Source: DATBLE01 sp963841405 (GTDB lineage: Bacteria; Actinomycetota; Thermoleophilia; Gaiellales; Gaiellaceae). From it: a stretch of DNA of 64,000 nucleotides. The DNA is taken from assembly GCA_963841405.1 (NCBI GenBank), contig CAWJCM010000009.1, positions 91,078 through 155,077 on the forward strand, in the 5' to 3' direction. Positions 48,462-56,766 of this stretch are shown in pieces; the first letter of the stretch is position 1; each line of letters starts with the position of its first letter. The translations under genes were made by a program, and so were the position numbers. The notes beneath the pieces are model-generated. The model was not told the origin of the DNA, did not search any database, and worked only from the letters and a program-made list of their open reading frames with translations.

Positions 48462-49924
48462 TGGCCACGCCGATCGTCGTCCCGAAGCTGAACGAGAACG
48501 ACGACGAGGTGGTCGTCGTCGAGCTCGCCGACGGCTACGTGCAGCCGGGCGAGCCGCTCTTCTCGGTGGAGACGAGCAAGGCGGTGCAGGAGGTCGAGGC
48601 CGAGGCTGCCGGTTTCGTCCTCTGGAATGCGCGGGTCGGCGACCGCGTCGCCGTGCTCGCCGAGCTCGGCTGGTTGTTCGCGACCGAGGAGGAGCGCGAC
48701 GGCTGGAGCAGTACTCCCTCGACCGTCGAGACCGCCGCCCCGTCCGGCGAGCGGCTCGCGACCGAGCCGGCACGGCGGCTCGCCGTGCAGCTCGGCGTCT
48801 CGCTCGACGACGTGCCGGGCTCCGGGATCGTGCGCGAAAGCGACGTCCGCGCGCTGGCCGGCAGCATCGCCGTCCCCGAGTCCGCAGCCGAGGAGCCGAC
48901 CCGCGGGCGGCTCTCCGACGAGCTGCGTGCCCGCCTGCACGGCGACGCCGCCTCGATCGCCGGGCTCCCGTCCGAGGAGAAGATCGCGCTCTATCGCGAG
49001 CACGGCGCCGAGATCGGCGACCGCGTGGCGATCGGCCGCGGCACGCTGATCGACGCACAGTTCGTCGAGATCGGGACCGACACCTCGATCGGCGAGGACG
49101 TGCTCGTCCGGGCGCGGCGCTTCACGATCGGCGAGCTCGGCCAGATCGGGACGAGCTGCCGGTTCTTCTGCCGTGACTTCGTGGCCGGCGACGTGGTCAC
49201 CCTGCGCTGGAGCGTCGCAGTCGTCGACGGCCAGGGTGGGATCCACGACTGCCGGATCGGCGACCTCTGCTTCGTCGCCTATGACACGTACCTGAACACC
49301 GACCGCGACGTCACCCTCGGGGAGCGCGTGTGCCTCAGCCCGGGCGCGCGGATCTACACCCACCGCAAGTGGCTCGAGGCGCTGGACGGGTATCCGTTCT
49401 CGTACGCGCCGGTGTCGATCGGCGAGCGCTCGTGGCTGGGGCCGGGCTCGCTGACCCTGCCGGGCGTCGTGCTCGACGCCGAGGTGACGGTGATGGCCAA
49501 CTCGGTGGTCGCCTCGAACGCGCCTCGTGGCGCCCTGCTCGGGGGCGTTCCCGCCACGGTGGTGAAGCGCGAGCAGCGCGCTGACTTCGACGCGGTGCAC
49601 CGGGCGGCGATCGTCCGCGAGATCTTCGAGGGCAACGGCCGTGCGCTGGCCGTGCTGGGGTGGACGCTCGAGCCCGAGGAGCGCGGCGACGCGGCCTGGG
49701 CGGGCCGCCTCAGGGGCGAGCAGGGCGAGGCACGGGTCGCGGTCGAGGGCCGCACGATCACGGTCGGCGAGACCGTGTTCGACCTGGACGCGCGCACCGT
49801 CTCGGGCCCGAGGAACGGCGCGACGGACGTCGTCCGCCACCTGCTCTTCAAGTACGGCCACGCCTTCGAGCCTCGGCTCTGGCGCTTCGGCGCCCGCCTG
49901 GACGAGACGAGCTACGAGCCGTAG
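48461..49924 (+). CDS. Lipoyl domain - E1/E3-binding domain - left-handed beta-helix acyltransferase fusion
   Basis: 487 residues. Residues 1-75 are a lipoyl domain with the acceptor lysine in VETSKAVQEVEAE. About 95-135 is a peripheral-subunit-binding domain (EPARRLAVQLGVSLDDVPG then GIVRESDVRAL). From about 190 to 380 hexapeptide repeats give an LbH acyltransferase, closing with VSIGERSWLGPGSLTLPGVV and GGVPATVVKRE; a likely catalytic His is in YTHRKW. The C-terminus is unassigned. The usual E2 catalytic domain with HxxxDG is absent. The inferred role is to take an acyl group from E1 on lipoamide and pass it to a sugar. Confidence 0.85.
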   Translation: MATPIVVPKLNENDDEVVVVELADGYVQPGEPLFSVETSKAVQEVEAEAAGFVLWNARVGDRVAVLAELGWLFATEEERDGWSSTPSTVETAAPSGERLATEPARRLAVQLGVSLDDVPGSGIVRESDVRALAGSIAVPESAAEEPTRGRLSDELRARLHGDAASIAGLPSEEKIALYREHGAEIGDRVAIGRGTLIDAQFVEIGTDTSIGEDVLVRARRFTIGELGQIGTSCRFFCRDFVAGDVVTLRWSVAVVDGQGGIHDCRIGDLCFVAYDTYLNTDRDVTLGERVCLSPGARIYTHRKWLEALDGYPFSYAPVSIGERSWLGPGSLTLPGVVLDAEVTVMANSVVASNAPRGALLGGVPATVVKREQRADFDAVHRAAIVREIFEGNGRALAVLGWTLEPEERGDAAWAGRLRGEQGEARVAVEGRTITVGETVFDLDARTVSGPRNGATDVVRHLLFKYGHAFEPRLWRFGARLDETSYEP

Positions 49925-49934
49925 AGTCCGCCCC

Positions 49935-51149
49935 GTGGCGGGGTGGAACGGCAGCCGGCCGGGCTACGGGTTCGTGGTCTGGTTCGCGATCACGCTCGGG
50001 ATCAACGTCCTGGCGCTGCTCGTGATCAACTGGCTGTTCGACAGCGTCGAGATCGAGGGCTTCTGGTCGTACGCGCTGGGCTCCCTCACGCTCACGATCG
50101 CCAACGCGATCCTCAAGCCGATCCTGGCGATCCTGACGCTGCCGCTGATCGTCTTCACGCTCGGGATCGCCTACTTCGCGATCAACGTCCTGATGCTCGC
50201 GCTGGCCGAGTGGGTGGCGCCGAACTTCTCGATCGACGGCTTCTGGACGTACGTCGGCGCCACGATCGTGGTCTGGCTCGTCAACATCGCCATGCAGGGC
50301 CTGCTCGCCCTGATGACCGGCGGCGGCCGGGCGGGCAGCCTGGAAAAGCTGTACGCCGGGCCGGGCCGGGCCGGGCCTGTTCGACCCGGCCGCCCGTCCG
50401 GCTCAGCGCGTGCTGCCCGCGAGCTCCTTGTGCGCGTGCCGCAGGGAGAACGCGATGAAGAAGCTGTCGATCCCGCGGAAGAGCGCGAACAGCCCGATCC
50501 ACACGATCAGCAGGGCCGCCTTCCTGCCGAATTCGCCCGCGGCCCAGAACGCGAGGCCGATGCAGATGAACCCGGCGATCATCCGGAGCCACCAGAGGCC
50601 CGTCCGGTCGGAGAACGCGATGATCAGGTCCATGATCCCGACGAACAGGAGCATGAAGGCGGTGATCTGGGCGATCGCGACGAACGTGTCCTGCGGGTGG
50701 ATGAACGAGAAGATCCCGCCCAGGACGAGGAGGACGCCGAGGATGACGTTCAGCGCCTTCCACCACCCACCCCGTACGACCGCGACGAGGCCGAGCGAGA
50801 ACGCGCCGGCGATCAGGAAGACGATCCCGGCCAGCACGCCGATCGACTTCGCCGAGCTGAGGTTGAAACGGAACATGATCAGCGACAGGATCAGCCAGAG
50901 CGTCCCGGTGATCAGGAAGATCCACCACCAGCTGCCGTAATTCTCGTCGTACATCTCGTCTTCGACGACAACGACCGTCGACATCAGCTTTCCTCCTGGC
51001 TCGAATCGTCCGAGCAGGCGAGTGCCGGTCGCCCAGGCCTGGACGGACGTTGGTCGATATGGAGAATTCGCCGCGTGCGGGGAGAATTCCTGCGCGCTCA
51101 GGCAGCGAGCGCGGCCACCCGCTCGAGCGCATGCGCTTCCATGATGTAG
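49935..51149 (+). CDS. Phage-holin-family-IV-like membrane protein with doubtful C-terminal extension
   Basis: GTG 49935 opens four TM helices (FVVWFAITLGINVLALLVIN, SLTLTIANAILKPILAIL, IVFTLGIAYFAINVLML, VGATIVVWLVNIAMQGLL), the phage holin IV family form of about 120-130 residues. The family match ends near 50345. The frame runs on for another 270 codons, antisense to HdeD, with proline- and arginine-rich nonsense-like residues. The repeated GCCGGGCCGGGCCGGGCC at about 50355 suggests a slip that lost the true stop. The real product is probably short. Confidence 0.55.
   Translation: MAGWNGSRPGYGFVVWFAITLGINVLALLVINWLFDSVEIEGFWSYALGSLTLTIANAILKPILAILTLPLIVFTLGIAYFAINVLMLALAEWVAPNFSIDGFWTYVGATIVVWLVNIAMQGLLALMTGGGRAGSLEKLYAGPGRAGPVRPGRPSGSARAARELLVRVPQGERDEEAVDPAEEREQPDPHDQQGRLPAEFARGPEREADADEPGDHPEPPEARPVGERDDQVHDPDEQEHEGGDLGDRDERVLRVDEREDPAQDEEDAEDDVQRLPPPTPYDRDEAERERAGDQEDDPGQHADRLRRAEVETEHDQRQDQPERPGDQEDPPPAAVILVVHLVFDDNDRRHQLSSWLESSEQASAGRPGLDGRWSIWRIRRVRGEFLRAQAASAATRSSACASMM
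50403..50984 (-). CDS. HdeD-family membrane protein
   Basis: 193 residues from ATG 50984 after AGGAGGAAAG. Six TM helices: WWWIFLITGTLWLILSLIMF, IGVLAGIVFLIAGAFSLGLV, and others with the FVAIAQITAFMLLFVGIMDL signature of HdeD acid-resistance membrane proteins. The role in actinobacteria is unknown; a stress link is inferred. Confidence 0.85.
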   Translation of the reverse strand: MSTVVVVEDEMYDENYGSWWWIFLITGTLWLILSLIMFRFNLSSAKSIGVLAGIVFLIAGAFSLGLVAVVRGGWWKALNVILGVLLVLGGIFSFIHPQDTFVAIAQITAFMLLFVGIMDLIIAFSDRTGLWWLRMIAGFICIGLAFWAAGEFGRKAALLIVWIGLFALFRGIDSFFIAFSLRHAHKELAGSTR

Positions 51150-51400
51150 AAGCGGCCGTCGAGCTCGTAGCGGATCGCCTGGAGCCCGGACTCGGCGACG
51201 TAGGTCTCGACCTTGCGGAGCAGCTGCGCCAGGTCGTTCTGGCTCCGGCGGATGCGGGCCGAGACGTACCAGACATCGTCCTGGAACTTGATCGACCCGC
51301 CCCAGCGCGGCCGGATGTACGCGCAGAGCTCGTCGATGCCGGCATAGGCGGGGATCTCGAAGCGAACGACATTGCTGATGCCCGGAGCTGTGTCTTCCAT
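51098..51400 (-). CDS. Small conserved protein, unknown
   Basis: 100 residues (ATG 51400; also 51406). VVRFEIPAYAGIDELCAYIR and WGGSIKFQDDVWYVSARIRR, with FYIMEAHALE, suggest a mixed alpha/beta fold without catalytic motifs. It is beside the HdeD gene and may belong to the same stress group. Confidence 0.55.
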   Translation of the reverse strand: MEDTAPGISNVVRFEIPAYAGIDELCAYIRPRWGGSIKFQDDVWYVSARIRRSQNDLAQLLRKVETYVAESGLQAIRYELDGRFYIMEAHALERVAALAA

Positions 51401-51468
51401 GGCCACAGAGTGCCGGGCGGACGAACCGCGCCGCTTGACCCGAGTGGGTCAATCGACGTCGCCGATCG

Positions 51469-52041
51469 TCAGTGGGTCGTCAGCGGCTGCCCGCGCGCCA
51501 CGGCCACCGCCTCGAGCCGGGAATGGGCTCCGACTGCGTGGAGCAGGTGACGGATGTGGTTGCGGACGGTCTCCCGGCTCAGGTGCAGGTCCTCGGCGAT
51601 CTGCGCGGTCGTGCGGCCTCGCTCGAGCTCGCGCAGCACTTCGGCCTGGCGGGGGGTGAGACGGAGGTCGGGGTGGGGCTGCGGCTCCTCGACGAGATCC
51701 GAGACCTGGCCGAAGACGCCGATCACGTGCTCGCCCCGGGTCAGCGGTACCGAGCTGATCTCGACGGGGACACGGCGGCCCTGCCCGTCGACGAGCACCA
51801 GCGGGCTGTCGGCGGGCTCGGTGTTGCCGAGCATCCTGCGGGCGAAGTGCTCCCGCGCCCGCCTGGTTTCCTCGTGGGCGACGACCGACGTGAACTGGCG
51901 GCCCTCGACGTCGCCGACGAGCCGCCGCCCGGCCTCGTTGACCCAGCGGATGATTCCGGCCGTGTCGATCAGGTAGCTGGGCACGTTGATGTGCTCGAGC
52001 GCGGCGGCGATCTCTGTCTCCATCGACTTCAGCAACGGCAT
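51469..52041 (-). CDS. PAS-domain LuxR-type transcriptional regulator
   Basis: 190 residues from ATG 52041. A PAS domain (LEHINVPSYLIDTAGIIRWV then VEISSVPLTRGEHVIGVFG) leads to a LuxR HTH (LTPRQAEVLRELERGRTTAQ then SRETVRNHIRHLLHAVGA). Direct sensor-regulator. Its gene is divergent from the MFS transporter, which it may control. Confidence 0.88.
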   Translation of the reverse strand: MPLLKSMETEIAAALEHINVPSYLIDTAGIIRWVNEAGRRLVGDVEGRQFTSVVAHEETRRAREHFARRMLGNTEPADSPLVLVDGQGRRVPVEISSVPLTRGEHVIGVFGQVSDLVEEPQPHPDLRLTPRQAEVLRELERGRTTAQIAEDLHLSRETVRNHIRHLLHAVGAHSRLEAVAVARGQPLTTH

Positions 52042-52168
52042 CGTGGCACCAGTCTTGCGCAGGGCAGGGGCGTTGCCAAGTATGGGATGCGGTGCGTAAC
52101 CTTCGCCGCTTCGGTCTCGTTCGTCGACGTGCCCTGAAGGAGAGTCAGCCCTGATTCCGGAGCGTCCC

Positions 52169-53527
52169 GTGGTTTCGCCGCGGAGGTTGATCCTCCCGCT
52201 CGCGCTTGCCCAGTTCATCTGCAGCTTCGCGGGCTCGAACATGAACGTGATGATCGCCGACATCAGCGATGACCTGGACACGACCGTGAAGGGCGTCCAG
52301 ACGGCGATCACGCTCTTCTTGCTGATCATGGCGATCCTGATGGTTCCGTGCAGCAAGCTCACCGACCGCTGGGGCCGGAAACGGTGCTTCATCGGGGGGC
52401 TCACGCTGTACGGGATCGGTGCTCTGCTGAGCGCGGCCTCTCCCGGTCTCGGCGTGCTGATCCTCGGTAACTCCGTGTTCGAGGGCGTCGGGACGGCGCT
52501 CCTGATCCCTCCGGTCTACATCCTCGCGACGATCTGGTTCAGCGACCTCACCTCGCGCGCCTGGGCTTTCGGTGTGATCAGCGGCCTCGGTGGGATCGGC
52601 GCGGCAGCAGGGCCGCTGATCGGAGGTGTGATCACGACGGGTATCAGCTGGCGGGCCGCGTTCGTCTTCCAGGCACTGGTCGTCGCGACCATCGTTTTCC
52701 TCAGTCGCCGGATGGTCGACCCGTTGCCGTCGGATCCCACACGTCCCTTTGATTCGGTCGGAGCGATCCTGTCGGGGGTCGGGATGTTCTGTGTGGTGTT
52801 CGGAATCCTGCAGGCCGGTAGCAACAACGTGCTCCTGACGGTGTTCCTCGTGGTCGGTGCCGCGTTCCTGGCCGCGTTCTACCTCTACATCCGCGCACGC
52901 GAGCGAGCGGGGAAGGAGGCGCTGCTGTCCACCGGGCTGTTCAAGAATCGCACCTGCAACCTCGCCCTCGTCACCCAGAACATCCAGTGGCTGGTGCTCA
53001 TGGGGACATCGTTCGTCGTCTCGGTCTACCTGCAGGAGGTTCGCGGATACAGCTCGATCAAGACGGGCGTCATCTTCACCGCCGCGACGGTCGGGATCCT
53101 GACGTCGTCGCTCGCTGCGGAGCGGCTCGCCAAGAAGTACTCGCAGAAGTTGCTGATCGTGACCGGGTTCGTCGTCACGCTGGGCGGCGTCGGCCTCTTG
53201 CTCGGCCTCGTGCGCGCCTCTCCGAGCCTCTGGATGTTCGTCCCCGGACTACTGCTGATCGGCCTCGGTCTCGGCGGGATGCTGACGCCGTCGGTGAACG
53301 TCGTGCAGTCCAGCTTCCCGGAGGCGCTGCAGGGAGAGATATCGGGCCTCTCGCGCAGCGTGTCCAACCTCGGCTCCTCCTTCGGCACCGCGATCGCCGG
53401 CACGATCCTGGTCTCCGTGGTCGCCATCGGCAGTCGTTCGTACGCGGTGGCGATGATCGCGATCGCCGTGTTCGGGCTCGTCGGGCTCGCGGCGGCCATG
53501 TTCCTTCCCGCCAAACGGCCCGCTTGA
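52169..53527 (+). CDS. MFS transporter (DHA-type)
   Basis: 452 residues from GTG 52169. Motif A is LTDRWGRKRCFIGG, about 13-14 TMs, and GLGGIGAAAGPLIGGVIT is the DHA2-like motif C. A drug or metabolite exporter is inferred. The stop lies 2 bp before the 3' end of tRNA-Ser(UGA) on the other strand. Confidence 0.88.
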   Translation: MVSPRRLILPLALAQFICSFAGSNMNVMIADISDDLDTTVKGVQTAITLFLLIMAILMVPCSKLTDRWGRKRCFIGGLTLYGIGALLSAASPGLGVLILGNSVFEGVGTALLIPPVYILATIWFSDLTSRAWAFGVISGLGGIGAAAGPLIGGVITTGISWRAAFVFQALVVATIVFLSRRMVDPLPSDPTRPFDSVGAILSGVGMFCVVFGILQAGSNNVLLTVFLVVGAAFLAAFYLYIRARERAGKEALLSTGLFKNRTCNLALVTQNIQWLVLMGTSFVVSVYLQEVRGYSSIKTGVIFTAATVGILTSSLAAERLAKKYSQKLLIVTGFVVTLGGVGLLLGLVRASPSLWMFVPGLLLIGLGLGGMLTPSVNVVQSSFPEALQGEISGLSRSVSNLGSSFGTAIAGTILVSVVAIGSRSYAVAMIAIAVFGLVGLAAAMFLPAKRPA

Positions 53528-53528
53528 G

Positions 53529-53615
53529 CGGCGGGGCTGGGATTCGAACCCAGGGGGCGCTTGCACGCCCAGTGGTTTTCAAGACCACCCCGTTCGGCCG
53601 CTCCGGCACCCCGCC
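53529..53615 (-). tRNA. tRNA-Ser (anticodon TGA)
   Basis: On the minus strand the acceptor GGCGGGG pairs with CCCCGCC, discriminator G. The anticodon loop CTTGAAA gives TGA. The variable arm is long and the T arm is CTGGGTTCGAATCCCAG. 87 nt. serS lies less than 1 kb upstream on the same strand. Confidence 0.95.
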
Positions 53616-53626
53616 GGTGGCCTAAG

Positions 53627-54259
53627 TCAAGCGGAAGCCAGTGCTTCCTGGGTCTCGAGCGCCCAGAAGCGCTCGCCGCGCTCGGCCTCGAGCCTCGCCA
53701 GCTGCTCCCGGTGGATCTCGCGGACGCGAGCCGGCGTGATCGCCTCGGCTGGATCGACCTCCTCGATCGCCAGGCTCGTCTTGTCCTCGTACAGGTGCTC
53801 GCCTGCGAGCCGCGCCTGGTCGTCGTACGGCCAGATGAACGCCTGCCGGCTGGAGACGTGGTAGAGCGACTCCGCATTCTCGACCTCGTACCCGACCGCC
53901 CGGAGGTCGGCGCCGCGCGCCAGCTGGTGGAAGGTGATCTCGTCGGAGACGCCCCAGTCACCGACCGCGAGCCGGTCGTCGGAATGCCACAGGACCGACT
54001 CGCCGACGCTGTTGTAGAACGCGAGCACACCCTCCTTGCCGGTGATCTCGGCCGGGTTCGCACCCCAGGTGACCCGGTAGACGGGCGCGTCGACCATCAT
54101 GTCCGGTGCGACGATCCGCTCGTAGTCGCCCGCGCCCTCGAGATGCACGTGCCGCCAGAAGTTGAGCAGGATCGCGCGGTGGAGCGGCTTGGCCGTCTCC
54201 TCGAGCAGCTCGGCGGTCGGGATCATGCACCCGTTGACGGCTTGCTCGAACCGGTTCAT
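53627..54259 (-). CDS. SnoaL/NTF2-like protein
   Basis: 210 residues; its ATG overlaps the serS stop. FEQAVNGCMIPTAELLEETA leads to DYERIVAPDMMVDAPVYRVT and GKEGVLAFYNSVGE, like the NTF2/SnoaL cone fold of small isomerases and hydrolases. The C-terminal third is an extra helical part. Substrate unknown. Coupled to serS. Confidence 0.6.
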   Translation of the reverse strand: MNRFEQAVNGCMIPTAELLEETAKPLHRAILLNFWRHVHLEGAGDYERIVAPDMMVDAPVYRVTWGANPAEITGKEGVLAFYNSVGESVLWHSDDRLAVGDWGVSDEITFHQLARGADLRAVGYEVENAESLYHVSSRQAFIWPYDDQARLAGEHLYEDKTSLAIEEVDPAEAITPARVREIHREQLARLEAERGERFWALETQEALASA

Positions 54260-55461
54260 CGGGACTCCTCTCGCGTGATCGTCGCGGGTGCGCCGTAGGG
54301 ACGCAGCACCTCCGGCACCTCGCCGCGCAGGTTCTCCAGGATTGCGAGCACGAAACGGTCGGTGACCGCGGTGCCGTTCAGGGTGGCGGCGAACTCCGTT
54401 CCCTTCTGGCCGTCCGGCCGGAAGCGGATGCCGAGGCGCCGCGCCTGGTAGTCGGTGGTATTCGAGGTCGAGGTGATCTCGCGGTAGCGCTGCTGGTGCG
54501 GGAACCAGCCCTCGATGTCGTACTTCTTCGCGGCCGGCGCGCCGAGGTCGCCGGCGGCCACGTTCACGACGCGGTACGGGAGGCCGAGCGCGCCGACGAG
54601 CTCCTCCTCGATCGCGAGGAGCCGGTCGTGCTCGTCGGTCGCCGAGGCCGGCTCGCAGTAGACGAAGAGCTCGACCTTGTTGAACTGGTGGACGCGGAAC
54701 ATGCCGCGCGTGTCCTTGCCCGCAGCGCCGGCCTCGCGCCTGAAGCACGTGGAGAACGCGGAGTAGCGCAGCGGCAGCTCGTCGAGGATCTCGCCCATGT
54801 GCAGACCTGCGAGCGCGACCTCGGAGGTGCCGGTGAGGTAGAGGTCGTCGTCCGGCAGGGCGTAGATGTTCGAGCGCTCGGTCGGGAAGAAGCCGGTGCC
54901 GTACATCGCCTCCTCGCGGACGAGCACGGGCGGCAGCATCGGCACATGCCCGTGGGCGACTGCCCGATCGAGGGCGAAGCGGTAGAGCGCGAGGGCGAGC
55001 AGAGCGGTGTCGCCGACCAGGTAGCCGAATCGCGAGCCGGAGAGCCGTGCCGCGCGCTCCAGCTCGAAACGCCCGATCTCGGTGTGCTCCGGGCCTCCCC
55101 GCGCCGGCTCGCCGACTCGGCGGAGCTCCTCGGCGTCCTCTTCCGTGTCGCCGTCGGGGACGGACGGGTCGGGCGGGTTCGGCACCTGCTCGAGCAGCCG
55201 GTCGCGCTCGGCCTCGGCGGCCGCGAGCTGCTCCTCGACCGACCGCAGCTCCTCTTTCACGTCGTTCAGCTCCTCGAGCTCGGCCGGCGTCGGTTTGCCC
55301 TTCAGCTTCAGACGGCCGCGCAGCTCGTCGACCCGCGGCACCAGCGAGCGCCAGTGCTCGTCGGCGGCGAGCAGTGCGTCGAAGGCCTCGCCCGCGCCCT
55401 TGCGGGCGACCGCGGCGCGGAAGCCCCCGGGGTCGGTCCGAGCCGCGCGGAGGTCGATCAC
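54256..55461 (-). CDS. serS: Seryl-tRNA synthetase
   Basis: 401 residues. The N-terminal coiled arm (LEELNDVKEELRSVEEQLAA) grips the long variable arm of tRNA-Ser. Class II motif 2 is STCFRREAGAAGKDTRGMFR and motif 3 lies in the C-terminal RPDGQKGTEFAATLNGTA. It charges tRNA-Ser with serine; all four tRNA-Ser genes of this window lie within 16 kb. Confidence 0.95.
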   Translation of the reverse strand: MIDLRAARTDPGGFRAAVARKGAGEAFDALLAADEHWRSLVPRVDELRGRLKLKGKPTPAELEELNDVKEELRSVEEQLAAAEAERDRLLEQVPNPPDPSVPDGDTEEDAEELRRVGEPARGGPEHTEIGRFELERAARLSGSRFGYLVGDTALLALALYRFALDRAVAHGHVPMLPPVLVREEAMYGTGFFPTERSNIYALPDDDLYLTGTSEVALAGLHMGEILDELPLRYSAFSTCFRREAGAAGKDTRGMFRVHQFNKVELFVYCEPASATDEHDRLLAIEEELVGALGLPYRVVNVAAGDLGAPAAKKYDIEGWFPHQQRYREITSTSNTTDYQARRLGIRFRPDGQKGTEFAATLNGTAVTDRFVLAILENLRGEVPEVLRPYGAPATITREESR

Positions 55462-55528
55462 GCACGGAGTCTAGAGGGCTGTGTCGAACGGCCGACAGGC
55501 CGAGAGTCAAACCGCATCAGCCGATGGT

Positions 55529-55548
55529 GAGCGTCGCCGGCGACGCTC
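55529..55548. terminator. Perfect 20-bp palindrome between serS and the Cof gene
   Basis: GAGCGTCGCCGGCGACGCTC is self-complementary throughout. It lies downstream of the Cof-like stop and upstream of serS. No T-run, so either a terminator or a binding site. Confidence 0.4.
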
Positions 55549-55558
55549 GCAAGAGGCC

Positions 55559-56350
55559 CTAACGAGCCAGGTACGCCTCGATCACCTGCGCCACGCCTTC
55601 CTCGTCGCAGGGCGGGCAGACGAAGTCCGCGACCGCGAGCACCCGCTCGTGCGCGTTCTCGACGGCCACGCCGTAATCCGCCCACTCGAGCAGCTCGACG
55701 TCGTTCTCGCCGTCGCCGAACGAGACCGTGTTTGCCGCGGTGAAGCCGAGGTGCTCGGCGAGGAACGCGAGCCCCGACCCCTTCGTCACGTCGGGGCTCG
55801 CGAACTCGAGAAAGTACGGCAGCGACCTGGAGATGAACAGCCGGCCGTCGAAATGAGCACGCATGCGCTCCCCGAGTCCGTCCAGCTCCACCGGATCGCC
55901 GACGGCGACCAGCTTGGTCGGCGGCTCCTTCAGCCACCCCAGCAGATCGCCGACCGCGTGCACCTCGAGGTGCTGGAACGACGCGTACGCCTCGGACGCG
56001 GCGGTGTGCTCGGCGACGTAGAGCTCGTCGCCGACGTAGCAGTTCAGCGGATAACCCTCGACCTCGACGGCGGCGATCGCCTCGCGCGCAGGCTCGAGCG
56101 GGATCGGAACGTGCCGCAGGAACCGTCCGCTCACCGGGTCGGCCACGACCGCGCCCTGGTAGCAGACGACCGGCTCGTCGATCCCTGCCGCCTGCGCGTA
56201 GGGACGCACCGACCGGAACATCCGGCCGGTGACCAGGATCACGTGGATGCCGGTCGCGAGTGCCGCGGCGATCGCCGCGCGCGTGCGGGCCCGAAGCTCC
56301 GCGTCCTTCCAGATCAGCGTGCGGTCGAGGTCGCAGGCGAACGTCTGCAC
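55559..56350 (-). CDS. Cof-type HAD-IIB hydrolase
   Basis: 263 residues. Motif I FACDLDRTLIW (DxDxT), motif II VILVTGRMF, motif III/IV in the segment VSFGDGENDVELLEWADYG with the invariant GDGxND. The central cap is type C2. Likely a sugar or nucleotide phosphatase. Confidence 0.9.
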   Translation of the reverse strand: MQTFACDLDRTLIWKDAELRARTRAAIAAALATGIHVILVTGRMFRSVRPYAQAAGIDEPVVCYQGAVVADPVSGRFLRHVPIPLEPAREAIAAVEVEGYPLNCYVGDELYVAEHTAASEAYASFQHLEVHAVGDLLGWLKEPPTKLVAVGDPVELDGLGERMRAHFDGRLFISRSLPYFLEFASPDVTKGSGLAFLAEHLGFTAANTVSFGDGENDVELLEWADYGVAVENAHERVLAVADFVCPPCDEEGVAQVIEAYLAR

Positions 56351-56376
56351 GTCCCGCGGGAAGTCGTCGGGAAGAA

Positions 56377-56766
56377 TCAGCCTTTGCCTGCGACCGACGA
56401 GACGTAGGCGGCCACGTCGGCGATCTGCTGCGGTGTCAGCTGGCCGCCGAACGACGGCATCACGCCCTTGCCGTTCGTCACGCGGTCGACGACCAGCGAG
56501 GCCGGCGGTTTCGCCTCGTCGAGGTTCGGGCCGACCGTTCCGGTCGCGCCGGCGTCCTTCAGCGTGTGGCAGCTCTTGCAGCCGGCCGTCTCGAACACCT
56601 GCTTTCCGGCGGTGGCGTTGCCCGTCGCCTTGGGCGGCGCCGCGACCTTGCCGATCACCGTCTGCGGCGTCGGTGTCGTCACCGTCCCGGTCCCGCAGCC
56701 GGCCAGCGCGGCGCCCAGGGCGAGGAGGATCAGGGCTCGGCGGAGCACGCGCGCGAGTCTACTCAC
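56377..56766 (-). CDS. Lipoprotein cytochrome c
   Basis: 129 residues. Signal with lipobox ALAGC, a Thr/Pro linker, then class I cytochrome c: haem site CKSCH and axial Met in GVMPSFGG. Anchored outside the membrane by lipid. It is similar in its haem domain to the membrane cytochrome at 35994. Overlaps the next gene's stop. Confidence 0.88.
   Translation of the reverse strand: MSRLARVLRRALILLALGAALAGCGTGTVTTPTPQTVIGKVAAPPKATGNATAGKQVFETAGCKSCHTLKDAGATGTVGPNLDEAKPPASLVVDRVTNGKGVMPSFGGQLTPQQIADVAAYVSSVAGKG

Noticed and set aside
53627..55510. Single 627-codon minus frame through serS and the SnoaL-like gene
   Set aside because: serS is in another frame with all motifs; only the last 210 codons of this frame are real.
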